Of a stretch of 64,000 nucleotides of DNA, positions 17,327 through 26,551 are shown one piece after another. The notes beneath the pieces were generated by a model. That model searched no databases, was not told the DNA's origin, and worked only from the letters and a program-made list of their open reading frames with translations. Source of the stretch: DASUCS01 sp041166745. GTDB taxonomy: Bacteria; Actinomycetota; Acidimicrobiia; Acidimicrobiales; JACDCH01. The translations under genes were made by a program, and so were the position numbers. Numbering within the stretch: position 1 is the first letter of the stretch; every line of letters starts with the position of its first letter. The stretch spans positions 197,582 to 261,581 of the forward strand of contig JBEEGH010000009.1 in NCBI GenBank assembly GCA_041166745.1, in the 5' to 3' direction.

Positions 17327-19357
17327 ATGGCTGGGCCTCCGGAGATCGAGCAGCGCGTCGAGGCCCTGCGCGCCGAGATCGAGGAGCACAACCGGCGGTA
17401 TCACGTCGACGACGATCCGACGATCTCCGACGCGGAGTACGACGCGCTGGTGCGCGAGTTGCGGGAGATCGAGGCTGAGTTCCCCGAACTGATCACGCCT
17501 GACTCGCCGACGCAGCTCGTTGGCGCGCCCGTGTCGACGCAGTTCTCCGAAGTGCAACACCGCGTGCCGATGATGTCACTCGACAATGCGTTCTCGTTCG
17601 ACGAGCTCCTCGACTGGGGGAAGCGCCTCGAGCGGCGTTTGGGCTCCGAGGGTCAGGCCGTCGGGTACGTGTGCGAGCTGAAGATCGACGGGTTCGCCAT
17701 CTCGCTCACGTTTGAAGACGGGCGCTATGTACGAGCGGCCACGCGCGGCGACGGCCGCGTCGGTGAGGACATGACGGCGAACGTCGCCACGATCAAAGCC
17801 GTTCCCGACAAGCTGAAGGGCAAGCAGGCACCCAAGCTCCTCGAGGTCCGCGGCGAGGTCTTCATGCCGATCGCGGCGTTCGAGGCGTTGAACAAGCGTC
17901 AAGCCGAGGCCGGCGACCGCCTGTTCGCCAATCCACGCAACTCCGCGGCGGGCTCGGTGCGACAGAAGGACCCGTCGATCACCGCGAGCCGTGAGCTGGC
18001 GATGTGGACGTATCAGCTCGGTGCGGTCGAGGGCGGGCCGACGTTCAAGACGCACTCGGAGACGCTCGAGTGGATGCGCGGTCTCGGCCTCCCGGTCAAT
18101 CCCAAGATCAAGCCACTCGGCACCCTCGACGAGGTCTACGAGTACTGCAAGCACTGGCAGGAACATCGCCACGGCCTGCCGTACGAGATCGACGGTGTGG
18201 TCGTGAAGGTCGACAACCTGCGGCTGCGCGACGAACTGGGCTCCACGTCACACGCGCCGCGTTGGGCGATCGCGTTCAAGTTCCCGCCCGAAGAGCGCAC
18301 CACCAAGCTCAAAGACATCATGGTGTCGATCGGCCGCACGGGGAAGGCGACCCCGTTCGCGGTGCTCGAGCCCGTGTTCGTCGGCGGCTCCACCGTGCAG
18401 ATGGCAACGCTGCACAACCAGGATCAAGTGAAGGCCAAGGACGTGCGCCCCGGCGACACCGTGATCGTGCGCAAGGCCGGTGATGTCATCCCCGAGGTGG
18501 TGAAGTCGGTGTTGGCCGAGCGACCGAAGGGTCTACGGCCGTGGAAGTTCCCGACGAAGTGCCCCGAGTGCGGCGGCCCGCTGGTACGGCTCGAAGGCGA
18601 GAGCGACACGTTCTGCACGAACGTCGACTGTCCCGGCCAGCGCTGGGCGCGCATCTGTCACTTCGCGAGCCGCGGTGCGATGGACATCGAGGGATTGGGC
18701 GAGCGGACCGTCGGGCAGTTCCTCGAGCGCAACCTCATCCACGACCCGGGCGACATCTACACGCTCGATTGGGACGGCGTGCGCGCCCTCGAGGGCTTCG
18801 GCGAGATCTCGATCACGAATCTCCAGCAGGCCATCGAATCGTCGAAGCAACGACCGCTGGCCAACTTGCTCGTCGGCCTTGGTATCCGTCACGCCGGGGG
18901 AACGGTGAGTCGTGTGCTCGCGCAGGCCTTCGGTCATCTCGACGCGTTGATGGCGGCCAGCGAGGAAGAGATCGCGGCCGTGGAGGGCATCGGCAAGATC
19001 ATCGCCAAGTCGGTGCACGAGTTCTTTGCGAACGAACGCAACCTCGGGGTGATCGAGAAGCTGCGCGCCGCCGGCCTGAACTTCACCGGCCCTGAGCGAT
19101 CAACCCTTCCGCAGACGTTGGCTGGCTTGGCGATCGTCGTGACGGGATCGCTCGAAGGGTTCTCGCGCGACACGATCGAGGAGACGATCAAGGCGCACGG
19201 CGGCAAGGCGCCCGGCAGCGTGTCGAAGAAGACGACGGCAGTGGTCGTCGGCGAAGCACCCGGCGCCGCGAAGCTCACGAAGGCGCAAGAGCTCGGCGTC
19301 CCCATCCTCGACGAAGAAGCCTTCGTCAACCTCCTCGAGACCGGCTCATTGCCGTAG
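17327..19357 (+). CDS. ligA: NAD-dependent DNA ligase
   Basis: Essential replicative ligase, 676 aa. The adenylation lysine is Lys119 in CELKIDGFAIS. Domain order: Ia (N-terminal YHVDDDPTISDAEYD), nucleotidyltransferase, OB fold, four-Cys zinc finger (CPECGGP then CTNVDCPG near residues 407-432), helix-hairpin-helix (around 440-590) and a C-terminal BRCT domain (GLAIVVTGSLEGFSRD onward). Length and all domains are normal. The ATG lies 7 nt after TATGTT (17314-17319). Confidence 0.97.
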   Translation: MAGPPEIEQRVEALRAEIEEHNRRYHVDDDPTISDAEYDALVRELREIEAEFPELITPDSPTQLVGAPVSTQFSEVQHRVPMMSLDNAFSFDELLDWGKRLERRLGSEGQAVGYVCELKIDGFAISLTFEDGRYVRAATRGDGRVGEDMTANVATIKAVPDKLKGKQAPKLLEVRGEVFMPIAAFEALNKRQAEAGDRLFANPRNSAAGSVRQKDPSITASRELAMWTYQLGAVEGGPTFKTHSETLEWMRGLGLPVNPKIKPLGTLDEVYEYCKHWQEHRHGLPYEIDGVVVKVDNLRLRDELGSTSHAPRWAIAFKFPPEERTTKLKDIMVSIGRTGKATPFAVLEPVFVGGSTVQMATLHNQDQVKAKDVRPGDTVIVRKAGDVIPEVVKSVLAERPKGLRPWKFPTKCPECGGPLVRLEGESDTFCTNVDCPGQRWARICHFASRGAMDIEGLGERTVGQFLERNLIHDPGDIYTLDWDGVRALEGFGEISITNLQQAIESSKQRPLANLLVGLGIRHAGGTVSRVLAQAFGHLDALMAASEEEIAAVEGIGKIIAKSVHEFFANERNLGVIEKLRAAGLNFTGPERSTLPQTLAGLAIVVTGSLEGFSRDTIEETIKAHGGKAPGSVSKKTTAVVVGEAPGAAKLTKAQELGVPILDEEAFVNLLETGSLP

Positions 19358-19365
19358 TAGCGGGT

Positions 19366-19391
19366 CCTCCAGTAGGGAGGCCGAAGGCCGA
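19366..19391 (+). terminator. Possible ligA terminator hairpin (weak)
   Basis: CCTCC-AGTAG-GGAGG forms a short hairpin, directly followed by GGCC-GAA-GGCC. It lies in the 44-nt convergent gap between ligA and the following minus-strand gene. There is no T-run on either strand, so intrinsic termination is uncertain. Confidence 0.3.
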
Positions 19392-19401
19392 GTGATTTCT
19401 G

Positions 19402-19836
19402 CTAAGTAACGGTGAAGCACCAGCGGACGGGGGGGACGTCCTCTTGGACGCCGTCGATGCGAAAGATGTCGGCCTCGACGCAGTTTCGACCTGCGGGAAA
19501 CGCCTCGACGAGCTTGCCGGGCCCAGGGTTGAAGATCACCTGATTCAACTCGGGCCGCTTCTGGAGCTCGTCGTCGGGGATCGTCACGCCGTTGACCAGG
19601 AAGCTTGCGTCGTAGTTCGTCGTGAGGTCGATCAACACTTGCGCCTGCGACAGCACGTTGCTGTCGGCCGTCGGTGCCTTCAACTCGACGATCGACGTCG
19701 ACGCCTTGCCGCTGTTGCCGCTGAACGTCGGCTCGTCCTTGTCGCCGCGTTGCGTGTGTTGCACGGCGATGACCAAACCGCCGACGCAAGCGATGATCAC
19801 CAGCGTGGTGAGAACACGCCGAACGGTGTCGGTCAC
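19402..19836 (-). CDS. Membrane-anchored hypothetical protein
   Basis: Protein of 144 aa with one N-terminal membrane helix (VLTTLVIIACVGGLVIAV, residues about 8-25) and an extracytoplasmic beta-rich domain with two Cys near the C-terminus (NCVEADIF and RWCFTVT) that may form a disulfide. The GTG start overlaps the preceding gene by 4 nt. It is last in a three-gene operon of small unknown proteins. No family was recognised. Confidence 0.6.
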   Translation of the reverse strand: MTDTVRRVLTTLVIIACVGGLVIAVQHTQRGDKDEPTFSGNSGKASTSIVELKAPTADSNVLSQAQVLIDLTTNYDASFLVNGVTIPDDELQKRPELNQVIFNPGPGKLVEAFPAGRNCVEADIFRIDGVQEDVPPVRWCFTVT

Positions 19837-20183
19837 GTGATCTTCGGCAGCTCGGGCGACGGGAACGCAGTGATCGACACCATCAGCAAGACCAGCACAG
19901 CGGCGGCGGTCGTAGCCAATGCGATCCGGATCACCATGGCGCCATCGCCCGCGATGGCGGCCACGATGGCCATCAGCTCGTAGGCCATCAGCGCCAGCAC
20001 GCTCCCGGCCGAGAAGCGCATCGCCCCCCGAGCGAAGAGCAGCTGCAGAGCGAGGACGCCGACGAGGCCGATGCGAAGGCCGGGGGTGTACTCACGGCGT
20101 CCGACGACGTAGGCGACTTCGGCCGAGGTCTGCAGCACCACCAGTGAGGACGCCCACACGAGCGCTCGCGGGCGTTGCGTCAA
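19833..20183 (-). CDS. Small multi-pass membrane protein
   Basis: Protein of 116 aa with three to four hydrophobic helices (WASSLVVLQTSAEVAYVV, IGLVGVLALQLLFARG, VLALMAYELMAIVAAIAG, IALATTAAAVLVLLMVS). The start appears to be TTG at 20183, in a TTGA overlap with the upstream gene, and its stop overlaps the next gene by 4 nt. It resembles generic small actinobacterial membrane proteins without an assigned role. Confidence 0.6.
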   Translation of the reverse strand: MTQRPRALVWASSLVVLQTSAEVAYVVGRREYTPGLRIGLVGVLALQLLFARGAMRFSAGSVLALMAYELMAIVAAIAGDGAMVIRIALATTAAAVLVLLMVSITAFPSPELPKIT

Positions 20184-20524
20184 GCCGTCTCCTCGACGAA
20201 GAGCCGAGCGAGCCGGCGGTTCATCACCTCGATGCGGGTGCGTAACTCAGCGTCGGGCATGCCATCTCGGATGCCCTCGATCAGCTTCCACACACGCGGG
20301 TACACGATGGCGTCGATCTGGACTCGCAGCGATCCCGGCACGTCGCTGATCCGCGTGCGGATGCTGACCGCGTCCAGGAAGCGCCCGAGCCGGGCCGGAA
20401 GGGGATCGCCGCTGTCCTCGGACTCCGTGTTCAAGTGGTCGACCATGGCCGCGCAGTCGTCGCTGCTCCAGAGATGACCCAGGCGAACGAACTCCTCGAG
20501 CTCGTCGGCGAGCTCCATGCGCAT
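20180..20524 (-). CDS. Hypothetical soluble protein, first gene of a three-gene operon
   Basis: Protein of 114 aa, mostly helical and acidic at its N-terminus (MRMELADELEEFVRLGHLW), with no membrane segment. I chose the ATG at 20524 because a GAGG stretch lies 8 nt upstream; another ATG is at 20518. The three genes 20524-19402 overlap by 4 nt each, so they are translated as a unit. It is divergent from the PASTA kinase, and a link to it is possible but unproven. Confidence 0.55.
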   Translation of the reverse strand: MRMELADELEEFVRLGHLWSSDDCAAMVDHLNTESEDSGDPLPARLGRFLDAVSIRTRISDVPGSLRVQIDAIVYPRVWKLIEGIRDGMPDAELRTRIEVMNRRLARLFVEETA

Positions 20525-20614
20525 CCGCCCATCCTCGCGCTGACGAACCACTCAGCCCCACCGCCCGCCCTTGAGTGGCCCGGCGGCCGGCGGCCGCCGG
20601 TCTACCCTCATGCT

Positions 20615-22489
20615 GTGGTCGTCTCGCGGATGACCGACCAGATCGGTCGGGTGCTGAGCGGGCGCTACCGGCTGATCGCACCTGTCGGATCGGGAGCGTC
20701 GGCGTTGGTGTACCTCGCTGACGACACGCGCCTACGCCGGCGCGTGGCCGTCAAGCTGCTGCACCAAGCGCTGGCCGAAGACGAGGCATTCCTTCGCCGG
20801 TTCCGCGCCGAGGCGCAAGCCGCCGCGGCCCTGAACCATCCGCACGTGCTCGCGGTCTACGACTGGGGCGACGACGAGCGCGAGCCGTACCTCATCACCG
20901 AGTACCTGGGCGGAGGCAGCCTGCGCGGCATGCTCGACGCGGGGAATCGCCTCACGCATTCGCAGGCGCTGATGGTCGGGCTCGAGGCAGCTCGCGGCCT
21001 CGAGTACGCGCACACGCGCGGCTTCGTGCACCGCGACATCAAGCCGGCCAACCTGTTGTTCGGGGAGGAGGGACGGCTGCGCATCGGTGACTTCGGTCTC
21101 GCCCGCGCGCTGGCCGAGGCGGCCTGGACCGAACCTTCGGGCTCGATGCTCGGTACTGCTCGGTACGCGTGTCCCGAGCAAGCCCGCGGCGAAGCGGCCG
21201 ACGGCAAGGGCGACGTGTACTCCCTCGCGCTCGTCCTCGTCGAGGCTGTCACCGGACGCGTGCCGTTTGCAGCCGACACCACGATCGCAACGCTCATGGC
21301 GCGCGTCGACAAGCCGATGGAGGTGTCCGCCGAGCTCGGACCATTGCGGCGCGTGCTCGAGCGCGCCGGCCGGCCCGACCCGGCGGAACGGCCAGACGCC
21401 GGTGAGTTCGCGCTCGGACTGCTGGCCGCGTCCGAGGAGCTGGCGCGTCCGGAGCCGCTCCCATTGGCCGGCGCCACCACCGGTGCGGGCGACATCACGG
21501 TCGTTGATCACGACCCCACACAACTTCCGGCGGTGCGGCCAACCGAGCCCGCGTTGGCCACCGCGACTGCGCCTCCGGCGCCACCCCCACCGCCCAGACG
21601 TCAGGGTCGCCGGCGCTGGCCGTTTGTCGCCGCCGCCATTGCCGCGGTGCTCGCGCTCACGGCCGGTGCGGCGTTCGCGTGGAAGACCGTGCTCGTACCG
21701 AGTCACAAGCTGCCGCAGCTCGTCGGCTTGAGCGAGGAACAAGCGACCACGGCGATTCAAGCGAAACACTGGAAGGTGCGCCGGATCGACGGACGGAAGG
21801 ATGGCGCGAGGAAGGGCGAGGTCATCGCCCAAGATCCCGCCGAAGGCAAATCGCTCGACGAACAGAAGACGGTGACGATCACCGTGTCGCTCGGCAACAG
21901 CCTGGTTGCCGTCCCGACCGACCTCGAAGGCAAGACCATCGAGGATGCCACCGCCGCGCTCACGCAGGCCGGCTTCACGCTCGGCACCCAGACGCCGCAG
22001 CACGACGAGACCGTTCCCGCCGGGTCGATCATCAAGCTCGACCCGGCGACGCCCCCGCAGTTGCCCAAGGGCGATCCGGTCAACGTCGTCGTCTCCGACG
22101 GACCGGCGCCGCGCACCGTTCCGGCGATCCCGGCGACGTCGACGTTCGATCAGGCCGCCGCTGCGATCACCGCGGTGCAGCTCGTACCCGCTCGCAAGGA
22201 CGCCTTCAGCGACACGGTGCCGGAGGGTCAGATCATCGGCACCGAACCGGCCGCAGGTACCGAGGTGGCACGCGATTCGAAGGTGACCATCATCGTCTCG
22301 CAGGGGCTACCGACGATCCCGGATGTATCGAAGCAATCCGTGCAGGACGCGGCCGCACAGCTCCAAGCCGCCGGCTTCAGCGTGGCGGGCGTGCAGGGCG
22401 ACCCGTTCAAGACGGTCACCGCCACCACTCCTCCTGCCGGCACACGCGCGCCCTCCGGGACGAAAGTCGTCATCATCACGCGCAACTAG
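20615..22489 (+). CDS. PASTA-domain serine/threonine protein kinase (PknB-like)
   Basis: Membrane Ser/Thr kinase of 624 aa. The cytoplasmic kinase domain has the G-loop GSGASALVYL, the ATP-binding Lys47 (VAVKLL), catalytic Asp141 in HRDIKPANLL and DFG from Asp159. The APE motif reads CPE. A Pro-rich linker leads to one membrane helix (FVAAAIAAVLALTAGAAFAW) and four extracytoplasmic PASTA repeats that probably sense peptidoglycan fragments. The GTG at 20615 is 6 nt behind TACCCT (20603-20608), so I prefer it to the ATG at 20630. Likely a regulator of cell-wall growth. Confidence 0.93.
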   Translation: MVVSRMTDQIGRVLSGRYRLIAPVGSGASALVYLADDTRLRRRVAVKLLHQALAEDEAFLRRFRAEAQAAAALNHPHVLAVYDWGDDEREPYLITEYLGGGSLRGMLDAGNRLTHSQALMVGLEAARGLEYAHTRGFVHRDIKPANLLFGEEGRLRIGDFGLARALAEAAWTEPSGSMLGTARYACPEQARGEAADGKGDVYSLALVLVEAVTGRVPFAADTTIATLMARVDKPMEVSAELGPLRRVLERAGRPDPAERPDAGEFALGLLAASEELARPEPLPLAGATTGAGDITVVDHDPTQLPAVRPTEPALATATAPPAPPPPPRRQGRRRWPFVAAAIAAVLALTAGAAFAWKTVLVPSHKLPQLVGLSEEQATTAIQAKHWKVRRIDGRKDGARKGEVIAQDPAEGKSLDEQKTVTITVSLGNSLVAVPTDLEGKTIEDATAALTQAGFTLGTQTPQHDETVPAGSIIKLDPATPPQLPKGDPVNVVVSDGPAPRTVPAIPATSTFDQAAAAITAVQLVPARKDAFSDTVPEGQIIGTEPAAGTEVARDSKVTIIVSQGLPTIPDVSKQSVQDAAAQLQAAGFSVAGVQGDPFKTVTATTPPAGTRAPSGTKVVIITRN

Positions 22490-22498
22490 TCTGCGGCG

Positions 22499-23380
22499 AT
22501 GGGAGTGCTCGACGGCCGTGTTGCCATCATCACCGGAGCAGGTCGAGGTCTCGGACGCGAGCACGCACTGCTGTTCGCAGCCGAGGGGGCCAAGGTCGTC
22601 GTCAACGACCTCGGGGGCGCGCCTGACGGCGGCGGCTCCGATCGCAGTGCGGCCGAACAGGTCGTCGACGAGATCGCCGCGATGGGCGGCCACGCGGTGG
22701 CCAACGGCGACGACGTGGCCGATTGGGACGGTGGCCAGGCGCTGATCAAGTCGGCCATCGACGCGTTCGGCCGGCTCGACGTGCTCGTGAACAACGCCGG
22801 CATCCTGCGCGACCGCGTCCTCATCAACATGAGCGAAGACGAGTGGGACTCGGTCGTGAAGGTGCACATGAAGGGCCACTTCGTGCCGACTCGTTGGGCC
22901 GCCACGTATTGGCGCGAGCAGGTCAAAGCCGGTGAACAGGTGAAGGCGAGCGTGATCCACACCTCGTCCACGTCGGGGCTTCTCGGTAATCCCGGACAGA
23001 CGAACTACGGCGCGGCCAAGGCCGGCATCGGCTCGTTCTCGATCATCTGCGCGCAGGAGTTGGCGCGGTACGGCGTGCGGTCGAACTGCATCGCTCCGGC
23101 GGCGCGGACTCGTCTCACCGAAGCCACGCCCGGCCTCGGCGAGATCGTGAAGCCGCCCGACGACGTCGAGGCGTTCGACGTGTGGGACCCAGCGAACGTG
23201 TCGCCACTCGTCGCCTACCTCGCCACCGCCGACTGCCCGTTCAACGGCGCAACCTTCTATGCGCAGGGCGGCACCGTGCGACTCATGGAGCCGTGGCGCA
23301 TGGGTGACGGCGTCGAGCAGGCCGACCGGTGGACCGTCGACGGCCTCAAAGAGGCGCTGGCGAAACTCGCCCCCGTCTGA
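22499..23380 (+). CDS. Short-chain dehydrogenase/reductase (HSD17B4-like)
   Basis: NAD(P)-dependent oxidoreductase of 293 aa. The cofactor motif GAGRGLGREHAL is at residues 13-24, NNAG near 98-101, the catalytic Ser in HTSSTSGLLG and the YGAAK active-site Tyr/Lys. The long C-terminal part (FDVWDPANVSPLVAYLAT) matches the SDR branch related to peroxisomal multifunctional 3-hydroxyacyl-CoA dehydrogenase, which suggests acyl-CoA or sterol side-chain oxidation. The ATG lies 6 nt after TAGTCT (22487-22492), which overlaps the kinase stop. Confidence 0.88.
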   Translation: MGVLDGRVAIITGAGRGLGREHALLFAAEGAKVVVNDLGGAPDGGGSDRSAAEQVVDEIAAMGGHAVANGDDVADWDGGQALIKSAIDAFGRLDVLVNNAGILRDRVLINMSEDEWDSVVKVHMKGHFVPTRWAATYWREQVKAGEQVKASVIHTSSTSGLLGNPGQTNYGAAKAGIGSFSIICAQELARYGVRSNCIAPAARTRLTEATPGLGEIVKPPDDVEAFDVWDPANVSPLVAYLATADCPFNGATFYAQGGTVRLMEPWRMGDGVEQADRWTVDGLKEALAKLAPV

Positions 23381-23437
23381 GCCTTGTGACACATGGCCCG
23401 TTGACGCCGCCTGTCCGATCATGATCTGATTCGGACC

Positions 23438-24766
23438 ATGGGAAACCGATACCTCGAAGGCAATTTCGCACCCGTCTCCGAGGAGGTCACCAGCGCCGAG
23501 CTCGCCGTCACGGGCACGATCCCCGACTGGCTCTCCGGCCGATATCTCCGCAACGGCCCGAATCCGATCGACGCCGATCCCGCCACGTATCACTGGTTCA
23601 CCGGGTTCGGCATGGTGCACGGCGTGCGGGTTCGCGACGGGCGCGCGGAGTGGTACCGGAATCGCTTCGTCCGCGGTGACGACGTGGCCACGCAGCTCGG
23701 GGAAGCGCCGAAGCCCGGCGCCGACGTGCATTTCATGGATTTCGCCGCGAACACGAACGTGATCGGACAGGCCGGCCGCACCTTCGCGATCGTCGAGGCT
23801 GGCGGCCGCCCGTACGAGCTCGATGACGAGCTGAACACGATCGGTCGTTGCGACTTCGACGGCACGTTGCCCGGCGGGTACACCGCTCATCCGAAGCTCG
23901 ATCCGGTGTCGGGCGAGTTGCACGCCGTGTCGTACTACTGGGGCTGGGGCAACAAGGTGCAATACACCGTGGTCGATCGTGAAGCGCATGTGCGCAAGAT
24001 CGTCGACGTCGAGACCACCGGCAGTCCGATGCTGCACGACATGTCGCTCACGGAGACGTACGCGGTCATCTATGACCTGCCAGTCGTGTTCGACGTCGAG
24101 ATGGCGATGACGGGTGCGGGCCTGCCGTACCGGTGGGACGACGACTACCCCGCTCGCATCGGTCTGTTGCCCCGCGACGGAGAAGCCGACGACGTTCGTT
24201 GGTTCGATGTCGAACCGTGCTACGTCTTCCATCCGATGAATGCGTACGACGACGGCGATCGCGTCGTGATCGACGTCGTGCGCCATCCGAAGATGTTCGC
24301 GACCGACATGCACGGTCCGAACGAAGGGCCGCCGTCGCTCGATCGTTGGACGGTCGACCTCCGGGCGGGCAAGGTGCTCGAGGAGCGCCTCGACGACCGG
24401 GGCCAGGAGTTCCCGCGGGTGGACGAGCGGCTCGTCGGCCGGCGCCACCGGTTCGGCTACGCCACCGCGGCGGCGCTCGACGAGGACATCGAGGCAGGCG
24501 GCAGTGCGCTCCTGCGCCACGACATGGTGTCGGGGGAAACTGATGCGCACGAGTTCGGTCCCCGGCGGGGTGCCGGCGAGTTCGTGATGGTGCCCTCCGC
24601 GCCCGACGCCGCCGAGGACGACGGCGTGCTGATGGGGTATGTCTACGACGGCGAACGCGACGCGAGCGACCTCGTGATGCTCGACGCGGCCACCCTCGAA
24701 ACCGTCGCAGAAGTGCACCTCCCGGTGCGCGTGCCGTACGGCTTCCACGGCAACTGGGTGTCATAA
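23438..24766 (+). CDS. Carotenoid oxygenase family protein
   Basis: Non-heme iron dioxygenase of the carotenoid-cleavage (RPE65) family, 442 aa. The opening NFAPVSEEVTSAELAVTGTI and SGRYLRNGPNP are family signatures. Iron-ligand His are in GYTAHPKLDP, LHDMSLTE, CYVFHPMNAYDDG and the terminal YGFHGNWV. A candidate promoter (TTGACG 23401-23406, TCTGAT 23425-23430) places transcription almost at the ATG. The substrate could be a carotenoid or a stilbene or lignin-type compound; the sequence does not decide this. Confidence 0.92.
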   Translation: MGNRYLEGNFAPVSEEVTSAELAVTGTIPDWLSGRYLRNGPNPIDADPATYHWFTGFGMVHGVRVRDGRAEWYRNRFVRGDDVATQLGEAPKPGADVHFMDFAANTNVIGQAGRTFAIVEAGGRPYELDDELNTIGRCDFDGTLPGGYTAHPKLDPVSGELHAVSYYWGWGNKVQYTVVDREAHVRKIVDVETTGSPMLHDMSLTETYAVIYDLPVVFDVEMAMTGAGLPYRWDDDYPARIGLLPRDGEADDVRWFDVEPCYVFHPMNAYDDGDRVVIDVVRHPKMFATDMHGPNEGPPSLDRWTVDLRAGKVLEERLDDRGQEFPRVDERLVGRRHRFGYATAAALDEDIEAGGSALLRHDMVSGETDAHEFGPRRGAGEFVMVPSAPDAAEDDGVLMGYVYDGERDASDLVMLDAATLETVAEVHLPVRVPYGFHGNWVS

Positions 24767-24795
24767 CTTCCACACAAAATCCAATCGCGAAGTTT

Positions 24796-24918
24796 GTGCA
24801 GGCGAGTGCACGTTCCGTAGTGAGCTTGTACAGTTTCGGCAACGTCCGTCGGGTTCGCTGGGGCGGTCCTGCTGGACGCGGTGTTCCCCAGCCGCCGCGA
24901 TGAAGCAGCCGCCCCAGC
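24796..24918. promoter_or_regulatory. Inverted repeats upstream of MFS exporter
   Basis: The 191-nt gap between the carotenoid oxygenase and the exporter starts AT-rich and holds two dyads: GTGCA (24796-24800) with TGCAC (24807-24811), and GCTGGGGCGG (24857-24866) with CCGCCCCAGC (24909-24918, perfect 10 bp, 42-nt loop). The second could form an mRNA structure or be a regulator site. A TAACCT box (24945-24950) lies 7 nt before the exporter GTG, which would place the structure upstream of transcription start and favour a DNA-level role. Confidence 0.4.
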
Positions 24919-24957
24919 CAACTCGATGGGCGTTCTCGCGTCGATAACCTCCCGCCG

Positions 24958-26451
24958 GTGCCCGACCGATCCGACGACTTCACCTTTGAAGACGCGGGCG
25001 AGGTCCAGGTCGTTCCGTGGCCGCTGCTGCTCAAGCACAAGGTCACGGAGAAGGTCGAAGCCCACCCTCGTTACCCGTGGATCGTTCTCGCCACGGCGCT
25101 GTTCGGCCTGTTCTCGGTCGGGTTCACGATCACGATCCTGTCGAACTCGATCCCTCGGATCGCCCGCGACCTGCACTCGGACGAGAGCACGCTCACGTGG
25201 GTCGTAACCGCGCCACTCCTTGCGTTCGCCGTGTTCGGACCGGCGGCCGGCAAGCTCGCCGACCTGCGCGGCCAGCGCCGTGTGTATCTCTACAGCCTCG
25301 GTGGTGTCTGCGTGTTCGCGGGGCTCACGGCGCTGGCGCCCAACGCCGCCACGCTTATTGCCTGTCGGTCGATCGGCGCGGCCATCGGCGCGGCCGAGGG
25401 CCCGGCCTCGCTGGCGATCATCAACCGCACGTTCTCATCCAACCAACGGGCGCAGGCAATGGGATGGTGGTCGATGGTCGGCGCCGGTGCGCCCGTCATC
25501 GGGGTCGTCGCTGGAGGTCCGGTCGTGCAGGCCTTCGGGTGGCGTTGGATCTTCGTCGCCCAAGTGCCGCTCACGCTGGCCACGTTGCTGCTGGCCGCCG
25601 CGGTCTTGCCCGAGGTGCCGGCCGATCGGAGCAGCCGATTCGACCTCCCGGGCGCGGCCACGCTCGGCGCCGGCGCGTTGTCGTTGTTGCTGGCCATCAA
25701 TCGGGGGCCGAAGGAGGGTTGGACGAGCCCGCTCGTCCTCGGCGGCATCGCGTTCGCGGCCGCGATGTTCATGGCGTTCATCGCCATCGAGAAGCGTGTC
25801 GCGCATCCGTTGTTGCCGCTCGCGTATCTACGGCGGCGAAACTTCACGTTCCCGATCGCAACGCAGTTCTTCACCAACTTCGCGTACATGGGCGGCTTCA
25901 TCCTCACGCCGCTGTTCCTGCAAAACGAGTTTCACTTCAACGAGACGCACACCGGCGCGCTGCTGATCGCCCGGCCACTCTCGTTCGCGATCGCGGGGCC
26001 CTTGGCGGGCTACCTCACGATTCGGATCGGCGAGCGCGTGTCCGCGGTCGCGGGCGCGATCGCCATCACCGTGTCGATGGTCGCGCTCGCGCAACTCACG
26101 CCCGGCAGCACGGATCTGGCGGTGATCTTCGCCCTGGCCCTCTGCGGGGTCGGTATGGGCGCCTCATCGCCGGCCATGGCCGCCTCCGTCGCGAACGCGG
26201 TGGATCCGAGCGACCTCGGCGTCGCGGGCGCGACACAGCAGATGGTCAACCAGATGGGGGTCGTCTTGGGTATCCAGACCCTGCAAGCGGTGCAAGTGGC
26301 GCGCGAAGGCGCGGTCGGCGGCGTCGCCGCCTTCCACGATGCCTATCTCTTGGGAGCCGTCGCCGCCGGCATCGGAGTGCTGGCGGCGTTGTTCGTCCGC
26401 AGGACGAGCTTCGAGCGCCCCGAAGCTCCGGCTCGAGTCGCTACTCGGTGA
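24958..26451 (+). CDS. MFS drug exporter, DHA2 (EmrB/QacA) type
   Basis: Proton-driven exporter of 497 aa with about 14 membrane helices after a 40-residue cytoplasmic N-terminus. The helix-2/3 loop GKLADLRGQRRVYLY is the MFS motif A and GWWSMVGAGAPVIGVVAGG is the antiporter motif C. The GTG start follows TAACCT by 7 nt. It could expel an amphipathic compound, possibly a product of the neighbouring oxidative genes (inference). A regulator gene is not adjacent. Confidence 0.9.
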   Translation: MPDRSDDFTFEDAGEVQVVPWPLLLKHKVTEKVEAHPRYPWIVLATALFGLFSVGFTITILSNSIPRIARDLHSDESTLTWVVTAPLLAFAVFGPAAGKLADLRGQRRVYLYSLGGVCVFAGLTALAPNAATLIACRSIGAAIGAAEGPASLAIINRTFSSNQRAQAMGWWSMVGAGAPVIGVVAGGPVVQAFGWRWIFVAQVPLTLATLLLAAAVLPEVPADRSSRFDLPGAATLGAGALSLLLAINRGPKEGWTSPLVLGGIAFAAAMFMAFIAIEKRVAHPLLPLAYLRRRNFTFPIATQFFTNFAYMGGFILTPLFLQNEFHFNETHTGALLIARPLSFAIAGPLAGYLTIRIGERVSAVAGAIAITVSMVALAQLTPGSTDLAVIFALALCGVGMGASSPAMAASVANAVDPSDLGVAGATQQMVNQMGVVLGIQTLQAVQVAREGAVGGVAAFHDAYLLGAVAAGIGVLAALFVRRTSFERPEAPARVATR

Positions 26452-26551
26452 GTTCCTTGATGACTCCGAAGGTCTGCCGCTCTGCGGCTACGACTGAACC
26501 GCCAGAAAGGCGTTCAGCGCCCCCGGCTACACGACCACCCTCTAGCCGGCA

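Noticed and set aside
20435..20614. Upstream start for the PASTA kinase
   Set aside because: The extension lies over the divergent operon and has no kinase-like sequence; TACCCT at 20603-20608 marks the promoter.
22307..24748. Antisense frame of 813 codons across the kinase end, SDR and carotenoid oxygenase
   Set aside because: It spans three recognisable plus-strand genes and their gaps; it is an effect of GC-biased codon use.
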